Source: an uncultured Flavobacteriales bacterium
Lineage (GTDB): Bacteria > Bacteroidota > Bacteroidia > Flavobacteriales > Crocinitomicaceae
DNA: 64,000 bases
Assembly (NCBI GenBank): GCA_946479285.1
Contig: CAMLFH010000020.1
Coordinates: 10,832 to 74,831, forward strand
Reading direction: 5' to 3'
Part shown: positions 26,263 through 34,612 of the stretch, in pieces
Layout of the letters: each line of letters opens with the position of its first letter
Numbering within the stretch: the stretch's first letter is position 1
Program-made: the position numbers and the translations under genes
Notes under the pieces: generated by a model
The model's input: the letters and a program-made list of their open reading frames with translations, nothing else
Databases searched by the model: none
Told to the model about the DNA's origin: nothing

Positions 26263-27432
26263 ATGCAGGAAATTTATTCGCCATTCATTTTCGGAAATAC
26301 AGTAAGCACTCAGGGGTATACCAACCGGGAAGAAGAAGCGCTTCGTTTGAAACAAAATCTCCTGGGCGGTATCAATACAATCCTGATCTCGCCGCGTCGC
26401 TGGGGAAAATCTTCTTTGGTAGAGCGTGTACTGCTGGATATAAACAAATCGGATAAGAACTGCAAAACTATCCTGCTCGATCTCTTTACGGTCAATAATG
26501 AAGTCGAATTCTTTGAATTGTTTACCCGCGAAGTGATCAAAGCAACGTCTACGAAATGGGAAGATTGGGTGCGTGATACCAAGAACTTTCTGTCGCACCT
26601 GGTGCCCACCGTTCATGTGGGAGTAAACCCGCATCTGGATTTCACGGTTAAATACGAGCATGAAAAAGTACGGGAATTTGCAGATGAAATTTTGAATCTC
26701 CCGGAACGAATAGCTATGGAGAAGGGAATTCGTCTGGTGATTTGCCTGGATGAGTTTCAAAACCTGACAAACCTGGTGGAATACGAACCGCTGGAAAAGA
26801 AAATGCGGGCAATCTGGCAGCGGCAAAAATTGGTTTCTTACTGTTTGTTCGGAAGTAAACGACACATGCTGGAAGCAATTTTCAATAATCCTTCCAAACC
26901 GTTTTACCGCTTTGGCGACCTGATGCTGCTTCCCAAGATCAAAGAAGAAGCGTGGGTGAAGTTTATTCAATCCAGTTTCCGGAAAACAGGTAAGCAGATC
27001 ACAAAGGAAGTTGCAACGATGATTCCCCAACTGATGAAAAACCATTCCTGGTATGTACAGCAATTGTCACATTATGTCTGGAATCAAAGTCGTTCCGGGA
27101 AAACAGTGGATAAGCAACTTGTTCAAAACGCCTTTTCCGAACTCATCTTTGCCAATCAGCCTTTGTACCAGCGGGAAATTGAAGGAATGAGCAGTACGCA
27201 GATTAATTTACTGAAAGCCATTTACCAGAGAGAAAAACAACTGACAGCCTCTGCTGTTATGCGGACTTATGCCCTTGGAACTCCAAGAAATGTTTCCAAG
27301 AATCGCTTAATCCTGGAAGGCCGTGATATGATCATTAAAGATGAAAATGGAATTTACGAGTTTTTAGACCCGGCTTTTGAATGGTGGTTTGGGAAACAGT
27401 ATTTTCAGGTTTTATGGAATATTTTTGAATAA
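26263..27432 (+). CDS. P-loop ATPase of the archaeal-ATPase/AAA type
   Basis: 389 residues. The P-loop is SPRRWGKSS at 43-51 and Walker B is VICLDEF with Asp163-Glu164. A sensor-like YCLFGSKRH and the helical lid follow. A C-terminal winged-helix-like region (about 305-380, LLKAIYQREKQLTASAVM) ends in DPAFEWWF. This layout fits the ATPase_2/DUF234-type family often found in archaea and Bacteroidota, whose cellular role is mostly unknown. It stands alone between two terminators and behind tandem operator-like sites, so it may be regulated on its own. Confidence 0.82.
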   Translation: MQEIYSPFIFGNTVSTQGYTNREEEALRLKQNLLGGINTILISPRRWGKSSLVERVLLDINKSDKNCKTILLDLFTVNNEVEFFELFTREVIKATSTKWEDWVRDTKNFLSHLVPTVHVGVNPHLDFTVKYEHEKVREFADEILNLPERIAMEKGIRLVICLDEFQNLTNLVEYEPLEKKMRAIWQRQKLVSYCLFGSKRHMLEAIFNNPSKPFYRFGDLMLLPKIKEEAWVKFIQSSFRKTGKQITKEVATMIPQLMKNHSWYVQQLSHYVWNQSRSGKTVDKQLVQNAFSELIFANQPLYQREIEGMSSTQINLLKAIYQREKQLTASAVMRTYALGTPRNVSKNRLILEGRDMIIKDENGIYEFLDPAFEWWFGKQYFQVLWNIFE

Positions 27433-27442
27433 ACCAATTCAA

Positions 27443-27473
27443 AAAACGTCATCCGTTCCAGATGACGTTTTCT
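27443..27473 (+). terminator. Terminator after the ATPase gene
   Basis: AACGTCATC pairs with GATGACGTT, preceded by A-rich and followed by T-rich sequence. Confidence 0.85.
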
Positions 27474-27474
27474 C

Positions 27475-27482
27475 TATCTTTG
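27475..27482 (+). promoter_or_regulatory. Promoter -7 element for 27514 gene
   Basis: TATCTTTG directly follows the previous terminator. A seven-codon frame (MILSKTN) lies in the short leader before the gene. Confidence 0.65.
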
Positions 27483-27513
27483 AAGAAATGATTTTAAGCA
27501 AAACCAACTAAAG

Positions 27514-27987
27514 ATGAATAGAATGAAAAAATACAGCATGACTATAATTATAGCTTTTATGCTAATGTTTACCTGCAAGGCACAAACACAACGCAATTAC
27601 GATAATGCTACCGGTTTTGTGTTTGGGAACATTAAATTTAATATGTCGTACGCAACAGCAAAATTCTTTTTATTAGATGCTCCGGAAGATTATCAAGAAG
27701 AAGAAAGAATTTTTTTATCAGTAAAGGAATTTGACAGTAAGCTATGGGACATGTTAATTAGTGACACAGTGAAAATAGGTTTCTACAATAAAAAATTGAA
27801 TAAACTGATTTTCACTATCGATCCCCAAAATCTGAATACAGACAGGATTACCAAAGAGTTTTCAAAAGCGCCGGAAACCTTAACGGAAGAATGGGCTTAT
27901 TGGGTAAAAGGAAACTATGTGTTGGATATTACCATTGATCCTGTGACAGGGAAAAAAATAATTCAGTTGGAATATATGGGCTGGTAA
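27514..27987 (+). CDS. Small secreted protein of unknown function
   Basis: 157 residues with a signal peptide (MNRMKKYSMTIIIAFMLMFTCKA|Q). The mature protein has no recognised domain; it contains GFVFGNIKFNMSY near the N-terminus and alternating beta/helix segments. It is the only gene between its promoter (27475) and the convergent desaturase gene. The family is not recognised. Confidence 0.7.
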   Translation: MNRMKKYSMTIIIAFMLMFTCKAQTQRNYDNATGFVFGNIKFNMSYATAKFFLLDAPEDYQEEERIFLSVKEFDSKLWDMLISDTVKIGFYNKKLNKLIFTIDPQNLNTDRITKEFSKAPETLTEEWAYWVKGNYVLDITIDPVTGKKIIQLEYMGW

Positions 27988-28006
27988 TTGGATAATTCAA
28001 ATGTTC

Positions 28007-28055
28007 AAAATTGAACTGTTTAAACTCTTTGAACTATTGAACGTGTTCTTTTCTT
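28007..28055. repeat. Dispersed TTCAAATGTTCAAA element, copy 2
   Basis: TTCAAATGTTCAAA, TTGAACTGTTTAAAC and TTTGAACTATTGAAC match copy 1 at 7051-7099 over most of their length. Like copy 1 it lies at a convergent gene end. Confidence 0.6.
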
Positions 28056-29113
28056 CCCAAACGCTTCATGTGCCTGAAGTGAGAACCCAATGCTTTTCCC
28101 GTACTGTCATAAGAATAGTAATCCACTCCAAATTCTGCACAGGTTTTCGCTACGATCTTTTGAATTGCAGGATAATGTACGTGAGAGATCCTGGGGAACA
28201 AATGATGCTCCACCTGGAAATTCAATCCGCCGACTAACCAGCTTACTACTTTATTATCTACCGCAAAATCACTGGTAGTTGCTAACTGGTGGACAGCCCA
28301 CTCATTCTCTACCATTAAAGATTCATCTTCAGCATGCTCAAACTCTACATTTTCTACCACGTGAGCCAATTGGAATACAAATGACATAGTCATTCCAAGC
28401 ATCATGTGCATGAGGGTAAAACCAAGAATTGTCCAGCCAATTCCCCAAACAAATGAAGGAAGCACCAAATACAATCCGAAATAAATAATCCGGGTGGTCC
28501 AGAACATCACATGATCAATCGGTTTCATTTTACCCACTTCAATAGTGAAACGGTTCCCCATGATGTAATCCTGAAAATCCTTTACCAGTACCCAATAAAT
28601 AGTTGAAATAGCGTATAGAAAAGTCAAATAAATATGCTGAAAACGATGTGCTTTATAATGTGGCTGGGATTCACTCATTCTTAAGAATGGAGTTTTGGAA
28701 ATATCATCGTCAATTCCGTCAATATTCGTGTAAGTATGGTGGACCAGGTTGTGCTTCTGCTTCCACATAAAAGCATCACTTCCCAAAGCATTCATGGACA
28801 GGCCAAAGAAATAATTGACTTTTTGATTGCTGGAAAAAGCATCGTGGTTAGCATCGTGCATGATATTGAAACCAACCAACGCCTGAACAAATCCCAATGA
28901 TGCTGATAAAAGCAGTGCTAAATAACCCGGAATGGGCAATAATAGGATCGAACAATAAATCGCAATGTAAGTGGTGATAATGATGGTTGTTTTTAGATAC
29001 AATTTCCAATTCCCGGACGTTTCCAGTTTATTCTCGTCAAAATAATTCTGAACTGATTTTCTCAGTGTTGAAAAGAACTCGCCCTGCGGTTTAGAAAATT
29101 GAACTTTTTTCAA
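28034..29113 (-). CDS. Front-end fatty acid desaturase
   Basis: 359 residues starting at TTG. It is an inner-membrane di-iron acyl desaturase. The three His boxes are HDANH (86-90), HNLVHH (121-126) and QVEHH (300-304). The Gln replacing the first His of box three marks front-end (delta-5/6-like) desaturases. Four to six hydrophobic helices surround the boxes. There is no N-terminal cytochrome b5 domain, so an external electron donor is needed. A TAnnTTTG promoter lies 23 bp upstream. It probably introduces double bonds into phospholipid acyl chains; regiospecificity is inferred only from the Gln. Confidence 0.9.
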   Translation of the reverse strand: MKKVQFSKPQGEFFSTLRKSVQNYFDENKLETSGNWKLYLKTTIIITTYIAIYCSILLLPIPGYLALLLSASLGFVQALVGFNIMHDANHDAFSSNQKVNYFFGLSMNALGSDAFMWKQKHNLVHHTYTNIDGIDDDISKTPFLRMSESQPHYKAHRFQHIYLTFLYAISTIYWVLVKDFQDYIMGNRFTIEVGKMKPIDHVMFWTTRIIYFGLYLVLPSFVWGIGWTILGFTLMHMMLGMTMSFVFQLAHVVENVEFEHAEDESLMVENEWAVHQLATTSDFAVDNKVVSWLVGGLNFQVEHHLFPRISHVHYPAIQKIVAKTCAEFGVDYYSYDSTGKALGSHFRHMKRLGRKEHVQ

Positions 29114-29136
29114 GTGTTTCCGGTTTTAATACAAGG

Positions 29137-29144
29137 CAAAGTTA
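29137..29144 (-). promoter_or_regulatory. Promoter -7 element for desaturase gene
   Basis: TAACTTTG on the minus strand matches TAnnTTTG, 23 bp before the TTG start at 29113. Confidence 0.65.
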
Positions 29145-29242
29145 CAAAATAAAAGTGTTCGTTTCGAAGAAAGGATCGGGTGGATCAATGATTCACACAC
29201 GTTTGCAGACGATCTTCTGTTTTTTTAACCTGAATATTTATT

Positions 29243-29250
29243 TATCTTTG
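29243..29250 (+). promoter_or_regulatory. Promoter -7 element for rocD
   Basis: TATCTTTG matches TAnnTTTG and gives rocD a leader of about 90 nt. Confidence 0.65.
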
Positions 29251-29259
29251 TTGCTCCCG

Positions 29260-29325
29260 GGATGATTTCTCTCCTGCGACTGCAAATGAGGAAAGGATGA
29301 TTGCTCTCCGTGACGAGCGATAGTA
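29260..29325 (+). promoter_or_regulatory. Repeat-containing 5' leader of rocD
   Basis: The leader carries two near-identical 15-mers, GGATGATTTCTCTCC (29260) and GGATGATTGCTCTCC (29295), 35 nt apart. The second is followed by a GCTC/GAGC hairpin. No known riboswitch is recognised. It could be a structured leader or a double binding site for a regulator. Confidence 0.35.
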
Positions 29326-29343
29326 GCTTTAAAAAAGATTATT

Positions 29344-30585
29344 ATGGTAACACAAGAGAAATTGTCATCGGAAGAATTGATGCAGTTGGAAGATCGTTAC
29401 GGAGCGCACAATTACCACCCGCTTCCGGTTGTTCTTTCAAAAGGAGAAGGAGTTTATGTTTGGGATGTAGAGGGGAAAAAATATTTCGATTTCCTATCAG
29501 CGTATTCAGCGGTAAATCAAGGACATTGCCACCCGAGAATCGTGAAAGCATTAACCGATCAGGCGCAAACACTAACTCTTACATCACGTGCTTTCTACAA
29601 CGACACTTTAGGTGTGTACGAGAAATTTGTAGCAGAATATTTTGGTTTCGACAAAGTGCTTCCTATGAACACGGGAGCAGAAGCCGTTGAAACAGCGATC
29701 AAAATTGCCCGTAAATGGGGATACGAAAAGAAAGGTGTTGCTGAAAATCAGGCACAGATTATTGTTTGTGAACAGAACTTCCACGGAAGAACAACCACCA
29801 TTATTTCATTTTCCAGCGATCCGGATGCAAATTCCAACTTTGGACCATTCACTCCCGGATTTATCCGGATTCCTTACAACGACTTGGATGCTTTGGCAGA
29901 AGCTGTTAAACAACCAAATGTTATAGGGTTCCTGGTAGAACCGATCCAGGGAGAAGCAGGTGTTTATGTTCCGGATGAAGGCTATTTGGCAGGAGCAAAA
30001 GAATTGTGTTCTAAGAATAACGTGTTGTTTATTGCAGATGAGGTTCAGACAGGAATTGCACGTACCGGGAAATTATTGGCCGTTGATCACGAAAATGTGA
30101 AGCCGGATATTTTAATTCTTGGAAAAGCTATTTCCGGTGGAGTTTATCCCGTTTCTGCCGTTTTTGCTAATGACGAGATTATGATGGTCATCAAACCCGG
30201 ACAACACGGATCTACTTTCGGAGGAAATCCTTTGGCTGCTAAAGTTGCAATTGCTGCTTTGGAAGTTGTTACAGACGAAAACCTGGCAGAGAACTCAGAG
30301 CGTTTAGGGAAAATATTCCGTGCAGAAATGAACCGCATCATTGAAAAAACAGACCTGATACTGAAAGTTCGCGGGAAAGGATTGTTGAATGCAATCATTG
30401 TAAACGATACGGAAGAAAGCAAAACTGCCTGGAATCTATGCGTAGCATTGAAAGATAATGGCTTATTGGCAAAACCAACTCACGGAAATATTATTCGCTT
30501 TGCACCACCATTGGTGATGACGGAAGAGCAGTTGATGGATTGTGTTGCAATCATCGAAAAGACAATCTTAAACTTCAAAAAATAG
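29344..30585 (+). CDS. rocD: Ornithine-oxo-acid transaminase
   Basis: 413 residues, a PLP fold-type I class III aminotransferase. The N-terminal [18 protein letters not shown] is specific for ornithine aminotransferase. The phosphate-binding [12 protein letters not shown] and the Asp of FIADEVQTG are present, and Lys261 in LGKAISGG forms the Schiff base. It converts ornithine and 2-oxoglutarate to glutamate semialdehyde and glutamate in arginine/ornithine use and proline synthesis. It is monocistronic, with its own promoter, an unusual leader with two direct repeats, and a terminator. Confidence 0.96.
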   Translation: MVTQEKLSSEELMQLEDRYGAHNYHPLPVVLSKGEGVYVWDVEGKKYFDFLSAYSAVNQGHCHPRIVKALTDQAQTLTLTSRAFYNDTLGVYEKFVAEYFGFDKVLPMNTGAEAVETAIKIARKWGYEKKGVAENQAQIIVCEQNFHGRTTTIISFSSDPDANSNFGPFTPGFIRIPYNDLDALAEAVKQPNVIGFLVEPIQGEAGVYVPDEGYLAGAKELCSKNNVLFIADEVQTGIARTGKLLAVDHENVKPDILILGKAISGGVYPVSAVFANDEIMMVIKPGQHGSTFGGNPLAAKVAIAALEVVTDENLAENSERLGKIFRAEMNRIIEKTDLILKVRGKGLLNAIIVNDTEESKTAWNLCVALKDNGLLAKPTHGNIIRFAPPLVMTEEQLMDCVAIIEKTILNFKK

Positions 30586-30616
30586 TAAGTATTCCTTTGT
30601 TGAATAAATAATTATA

Positions 30617-30648
30617 AAATCCTTCGTTGTCGCGAGGGATTTTTTTTT
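30617..30648 (+). terminator. rocD terminator
   Basis: AATCCTTCG pairs with CGCGAGGGATT (one mismatch, one G-T) and is followed by at least eight T. Confidence 0.88.
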
Positions 30649-30680
30649 GAGTCTGACTATCTTCGACAAAAAATACGGAT

Positions 30681-31199
30681 ATGCTATTGATTCTTATTAT
30701 TTCTCTGTCTGTTGCCATTCTTGTTCCTATCATCGCTGTTATTGCGATTAAGAACGGACTTATAGCAAAAGAGAACCAGGTTGAAAATGCTTTTGCATCC
30801 GTGGATGTGATGCTGAAGAAACGTTTTGATCTGATTCCTCAGCTGACTTCCTGCGTGAGCGGATACATGACCCATGAAAAAGAATTGCTGGAAAAACTGA
30901 CCGCGTTAAGATCCGGTTCCAGGGATACAGAAGCCCTGGCACAGGGAAATCAGGAACTTCAAAGCCAATTCAGCCAGTTTTTGATAAAAGCAGAAGCCTA
31001 TCCGGATTTAAAAGCAAGCGAACAATTTATGATGCTGCAAAGAAGTATGAACGAAATGGAAGAGCAATTGGCCGCTTCAAGAAGAACATACAATATGTCG
31101 ATTGAAATCTTCAATAATGCAGTGCTTCAGTTTCCTTCTTCCGTGATCGCCGGACGAAATAATATGACCAAAAAAGAATACCTGAAATTCAACGATTAA
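30681..31199 (+). CDS. LemA family protein
   Basis: 172 residues. An N-terminal transmembrane helix (2-24) precedes the LemA helical bundle with its typical KENQVENAFASVDVMLKKR (about 30-48) and FDLIPQLTSCV motifs, then NEMEEQLAASRRTYN. The protein is anchored in the inner membrane with a long helical domain; the role is unknown. It is followed 3 bp later by a DUF3137 gene, a pairing common in bacteria and likely functional. Confidence 0.93.
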   Translation: MLLILIISLSVAILVPIIAVIAIKNGLIAKENQVENAFASVDVMLKKRFDLIPQLTSCVSGYMTHEKELLEKLTALRSGSRDTEALAQGNQELQSQFSQFLIKAEAYPDLKASEQFMMLQRSMNEMEEQLAASRRTYNMSIEIFNNAVLQFPSSVIAGRNNMTKKEYLKFND

Positions 31200-31202
31200 G
31201 CC

Positions 31203-32183
31203 ATGGAAATCAATTTTACACAACTTCAGGCAGAACTAATCGCCGGAGATCTGGGAGTTCTGGAAGCTGAAAGAAAAATATATGTCAAAAAGTTTTGGAA
31301 AGGCTTCCTGATCTTCCTGGCGCTTTTTGTAGGAGTTCCTTTAACAATCTACATTGTCAATCCGGATTCCATGATAATAGCATTGATTGCAGGCGGGGTG
31401 ATTCTGATTATCGCCTCCATTTTCATGGCAATCAGTCACAATCGATTTTACAAGCATTTCAAAGAGCAGTTTAAAGGGAAAGTGATTCCTGCCGTAGTGA
31501 AATTTGTAGATGATCGTTTGGAATATGATCCGCATAGAAGTTTAATGCATCAATATACCGAAAGCCGTATTTTTACACGCAGAGCTGATCGTTACAAAGC
31601 GGAAGACACCATTTCCGGAAAATTTGAGTCTACGGATTTTGCATTCGGGGAAATCCATACGGAATACAAACAGGTAACCACAGACAGCAAAGGAAATCGC
31701 CGGGAAAGCTGGCATACCATCTTCAAAGGAATGTTGTTTGTGAGTGATTTCCACAAGAATTTCCAGGGTGAAACAATGATAGATGTTGATACGATGGAGC
31801 GTTTCCTGGGAAAATTAGGACGTAAATTCCAGCAATGGAATCCGAGCAGGCCCGGAAATTTAGTGAAGCTGGAAAACCCGGAATTTGAAAAGAAATTTGC
31901 CGTTTACAGCACCGATGAACAGGAATGCCGCTACATTCTAACGCCTTCCATGATGGAAAGATTATTGGAAATGACGAAACGGATCAACTTCAAGGTTGCA
32001 ATTTCATTTAGAAATAACCAGGTTTATATCGCTGTTTTCAATAATATGGACTTGTTCGAACCATCCGTTTTCGGAAGCTTGCTGAAAGAAGAAGATTACC
32101 GCATTATCATCAACATGATGAAACTCATGACCGGAATTATTGAAGATTTAAACCTCAATACCAGAATCTGGACCAAAGAATAA
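31203..32183 (+). CDS. DUF3137 domain membrane protein
   Basis: 326 residues. An N-terminal cytosolic helix (1-32) and two transmembrane helices (about 36-53 and 58-78) are followed by a mostly beta cytosolic domain. That domain has the DUF3137 features DRYKAEDTISGKFESTDFAFGE split across about 119-142 and FKGMLFVSDFHKNFQG. The function is unknown. It is co-transcribed with the upstream LemA gene (3-bp gap), so the two probably act together at the inner membrane. Confidence 0.88.
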   Translation: MEINFTQLQAELIAGDLGVLEAERKIYVKKFWKGFLIFLALFVGVPLTIYIVNPDSMIIALIAGGVILIIASIFMAISHNRFYKHFKEQFKGKVIPAVVKFVDDRLEYDPHRSLMHQYTESRIFTRRADRYKAEDTISGKFESTDFAFGEIHTEYKQVTTDSKGNRRESWHTIFKGMLFVSDFHKNFQGETMIDVDTMERFLGKLGRKFQQWNPSRPGNLVKLENPEFEKKFAVYSTDEQECRYILTPSMMERLLEMTKRINFKVAISFRNNQVYIAVFNNMDLFEPSVFGSLLKEEDYRIIINMMKLMTGIIEDLNLNTRIWTKE

Positions 32184-32207
32184 TCGATTTAGTAAAGGAA
32201 TTTCTTG

Positions 32208-32240
32208 TCTCCCCCTTTGGAGGGAGACTAAGGGGGAGGA
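32208..32240. repeat. TCCCCCTTTGGAGGGAG-type palindromic repeat
   Basis: CTCCCCCTTTGGAGGGAG is followed by ACTAAGGGGGAGG, so the element can pair both locally and between its ends. It is a single copy in this window, between a gene end and the next promoter. Confidence 0.6.
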
Positions 32241-32281
32241 TATTTCTGACGACTTTTGAGTCTTCAATGCCTCGCATTCAC

Positions 32282-32289
32282 TATATTTG
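32282..32289 (+). promoter_or_regulatory. Promoter -7 element for phosphohexomutase gene
   Basis: TATATTTG matches TAnnTTTG. It overlaps an in-frame TTG at 32287, which therefore cannot be the start; the next TTG at 32311 fits the family N-terminus. Confidence 0.75.
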
Positions 32290-32310
32290 AACACACAAAA
32301 CAGAATCAAT

Positions 32311-33720
32311 TTGGCAACAAAAATAAAATTTGGAACAGATGGTTGGAGAGCAATCATCGCAGATGAATTTACAGTTGAAAACGTAGCAAGAGTAGCATAC
32401 GCAACTGCTCAATGGCTCAAGAAGTCCGACTGGAATTCTAAAATTGCATTGGGGCATGACTGCCGTTTTGCAGGTGAACTTTTTACTGAAATTGCTGCTA
32501 AAGTGTTTTTGCATGAAGGAATGGAGGTACTGATGTCGAAAGGATTTGTTTCTACACCGATGATTTCCCTCGCTGCAAATCAATTGGGATGTGGATTAGG
32601 AGTAATTGTTACCGCAAGTCACAATCCGCCTTCTTACAACGGTTATAAGTTGAAAGCGCATTACGGCGGTCCTTTAACTCCTGAGTTGGTTCAGGAAATC
32701 GAAGACATTATTCCGGATTCACTTCCGTTCGATTATGCATCTGTTGATTTAGCTTCATTTGAGAAATCCGGAAAATTGGAAATTGTAGATTTTGAAACGC
32801 GGTATGTAGAGCATATTGAAAAGAATTTCGACCTGGAAGCAATTCGCAAATCCGGATTAAACCTGGTTTACGACGCGATGTACGGATCCGGGCAAAATGT
32901 GATCAGACGTATTTTACCCGATGTTCAATTGCTTCATTGCGATTACAATCCTTCTTTCATGGGGCAGGCACCGGAACCGATCCAGAAGAACCTGCAGGAA
33001 TTGGAACAATACATCAAATCAAAAGGGAATATACACTGTGCTTTGGCTACAGACGGTGATGCAGACCGTATTGGTTTGTATAACGGAAAAGGTGAATTCA
33101 TTGATTCTCACCACATCATTTTATTGCTGCTTCAGTATTTGGTGAGCAATAAAGGCCTGAGCGGGAAAGTGGTTACTGCATTCAGTACAACTCCGAGAGT
33201 AAAAAAGCTGGCGGAACACTATGGACTGGAATACGAAGTAGTGAAGATCGGTTTCAAATACATTGCCGGGATCATGGTAGATGAAGATGTATTGATAGGA
33301 GGCGAGGAATCTGGTGGAATTGCTGTAAAAGGACATATTCCGGAGCGTGATGGAATCTGGATGGGACTGATTATTTGGGAATACATGGCAAAATCCGGAA
33401 AAACATTGGATCAGCTGATTGACGAAGTATACGCGATCGTCGGACCATTTAAGTTCGAAAGAAATGATTTGCACCTTACCGAAGACAAGAAGCAGGCAAT
33501 TGTTGCAAAATGTCAGAATAACGAATTTAAAAGCTTTGGAAAATACACCGTTGATTCTGTTGGAACGATTGACGGATGGAAGTTCTTCTTTGATGATAAC
33601 CGCTGGATGATGATCCGCGCATCAGGAACAGAGCCCGTTTTGAGAACTTATGCAGAAGCTCCGACACTCGAAGAAGTGAGGGAGATTTTAAAGATAACCG
33701 AACAAACAATCTGCAATTAA
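32311..33720 (+). CDS. Phosphoglucomutase/phosphomannomutase family protein
   Basis: 469 residues from the TTG at 32311 (reading MATKIKFGTDGWRAII). It is an alpha-D-phosphohexomutase that moves phosphate between C1 and C6 of a hexose. The phosphoserine loop is TASHNPP with Ser103, the metal loop DGDADRIGL, the sugar-specificity loop GGEESGG, and the phosphate loop RASGTEPVLRTY. GEESGG suits glucose/mannose phosphates rather than glucosamine phosphate, so it complements glmM at 3708. It is a monocistronic unit between its own promoter and a perfect terminator. Confidence 0.93.
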   Translation: MATKIKFGTDGWRAIIADEFTVENVARVAYATAQWLKKSDWNSKIALGHDCRFAGELFTEIAAKVFLHEGMEVLMSKGFVSTPMISLAANQLGCGLGVIVTASHNPPSYNGYKLKAHYGGPLTPELVQEIEDIIPDSLPFDYASVDLASFEKSGKLEIVDFETRYVEHIEKNFDLEAIRKSGLNLVYDAMYGSGQNVIRRILPDVQLLHCDYNPSFMGQAPEPIQKNLQELEQYIKSKGNIHCALATDGDADRIGLYNGKGEFIDSHHIILLLLQYLVSNKGLSGKVVTAFSTTPRVKKLAEHYGLEYEVVKIGFKYIAGIMVDEDVLIGGEESGGIAVKGHIPERDGIWMGLIIWEYMAKSGKTLDQLIDEVYAIVGPFKFERNDLHLTEDKKQAIVAKCQNNEFKSFGKYTVDSVGTIDGWKFFFDDNRWMMIRASGTEPVLRTYAEAPTLEEVREILKITEQTICN

Positions 33721-33725
33721 AATAG

Positions 33726-33759
33726 AAATCCCCGATCAGTTTTGATCGGGGATTTTTTT
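33726..33759 (+). terminator. Terminator after phosphohexomutase gene
   Basis: AAATCCCCGATCA pairs perfectly with TGATCGGGGATTT and is followed by TTTT. The symmetry would also serve the convergent gene at 33761. Confidence 0.93.
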
Positions 33760-33760
33760 A

Positions 33761-34321
33761 TTAATGGTGTCCGTGTCCTCTTCCGTGACCATGTCCATGT
33801 CCATGACCATGTCCGGGATGATGATCGTGACCATGTCCACGCTCTTTCACAACAATCACACGCTCTTCCACATAAACCGGTTGCGGTTCCGGCCTGGAGT
33901 TAATTTCGAAATGAAAACTCACATTTGGTTTCGGTCTGCTGTCAACTCTTACTCTAGCTTGTGCTGTCCTGGGAACAGGTGCGGGAGTTCGGTATGCAAC
34001 ATAAGTTCGCCGGTGCTCCACATTGTAATAATACGGATGAACGGAAGCAATTTGAAGTTCAACCCTCGGGGCGTCCGAATAAGCAAAAGCAACATATCTT
34101 CCCGGGATATGTGAAACAGGTTTCCAATAACTTCTTTCCCACACGAAATAAGTGCTTTCTACCGGATCGTAATAAACGTTTTGTCTCGGATAATAATAGT
34201 AATGATGCTTTTTGGGTGGATGATTGTGCCAATGGCCCGGACGTGCATATAAACCACCGCTGATGCTTAGCATTAAGCATAACATAAAAAAACGAGCGAA
34301 TAATTTCTTTGAATTTTTCAT
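33761..34321 (-). CDS. Secreted histidine-rich protein
   Basis: 186 residues. A signal peptide (about 1-26, GGLYA|R) is followed by a Tyr/His-rich N-terminus (GHWHNHPPKKHHYYYYP). A middle part with YVWERSYWKPVSHIPGRYVAF-like aromatic residues resembles YXWXXGXW-type small secreted proteins. The C-terminal 26 residues hold 12 His in GH repeats. The His clusters at both ends could bind Ni, Cu or Zn, but no function is established. The GH repeat is encoded by near-repetitive CATG/CCATG sequence prone to slippage. Confidence 0.75.
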   Translation of the reverse strand: MKNSKKLFARFFMLCLMLSISGGLYARPGHWHNHPPKKHHYYYYPRQNVYYDPVESTYFVWERSYWKPVSHIPGRYVAFAYSDAPRVELQIASVHPYYYNVEHRRTYVAYRTPAPVPRTAQARVRVDSRPKPNVSFHFEINSRPEPQPVYVEERVIVVKERGHGHDHHPGHGHGHGHGHGRGHGHH

Positions 34322-34538
34322 GACTATAGTGTATTATGATTTGCAGTATTCCCTTCCCAAGAGTCCTGCCATTTTTTAAAGAATGAAACTCTGTGAACCG
34401 TTTTGACTTGAAAAACAAGTGTTTTGGAAGAACAATAAATGGATAATGAGTTTCTCCGAATTGAAAATTTATTTCAAATCGAATTGTTAATTTTCAAATT
34501 GAAATAATAGAAGAAAGGATATCATTCGCAATTCAGGC

Positions 34539-34557
34539 TCCCGATACTTTATCGGGA
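34539..34557. repeat. Palindrome family C, intergenic copy
   Basis: TCCCGATACTTTATCGGGA, two 8-bp arms around CTT, upstream of aroC. It is related to the copy inside parC. Confidence 0.75.
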
Positions 34558-34579
34558 AGAGAATTCGCATTAGAATGAT

Positions 34580-34587
34580 TACTTTTG
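34580..34587 (+). promoter_or_regulatory. Promoter -7 element for aroC
   Basis: TACTTTTG matches TAnnTTTG, 25 bp before the ATG. Confidence 0.65.
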
Positions 34588-34612
34588 GATAGATCATTCG
34601 CACGCATAAATT

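Larger units (their letters stand above)
34322..34612. other. 291-bp divergent intergenic region
   Basis: AT-rich gap. It contains a palindrome of family C (34539-34557) and the aroC promoter (34580-34587). No gene was seen. Confidence 0.6.

Noticed and set aside
26263..27432. Anti-phage defence ATPase
   Set aside because: The P-loop family occurs in many contexts. There is no nuclease, reverse transcriptase or other effector gene next to it; only operator-like sites are notable.
32287..32310. Longer start of the phosphohexomutase at TTG 32287
   Set aside because: The codon is part of the promoter -7 element TATATTTG, so it would not be in the mRNA.
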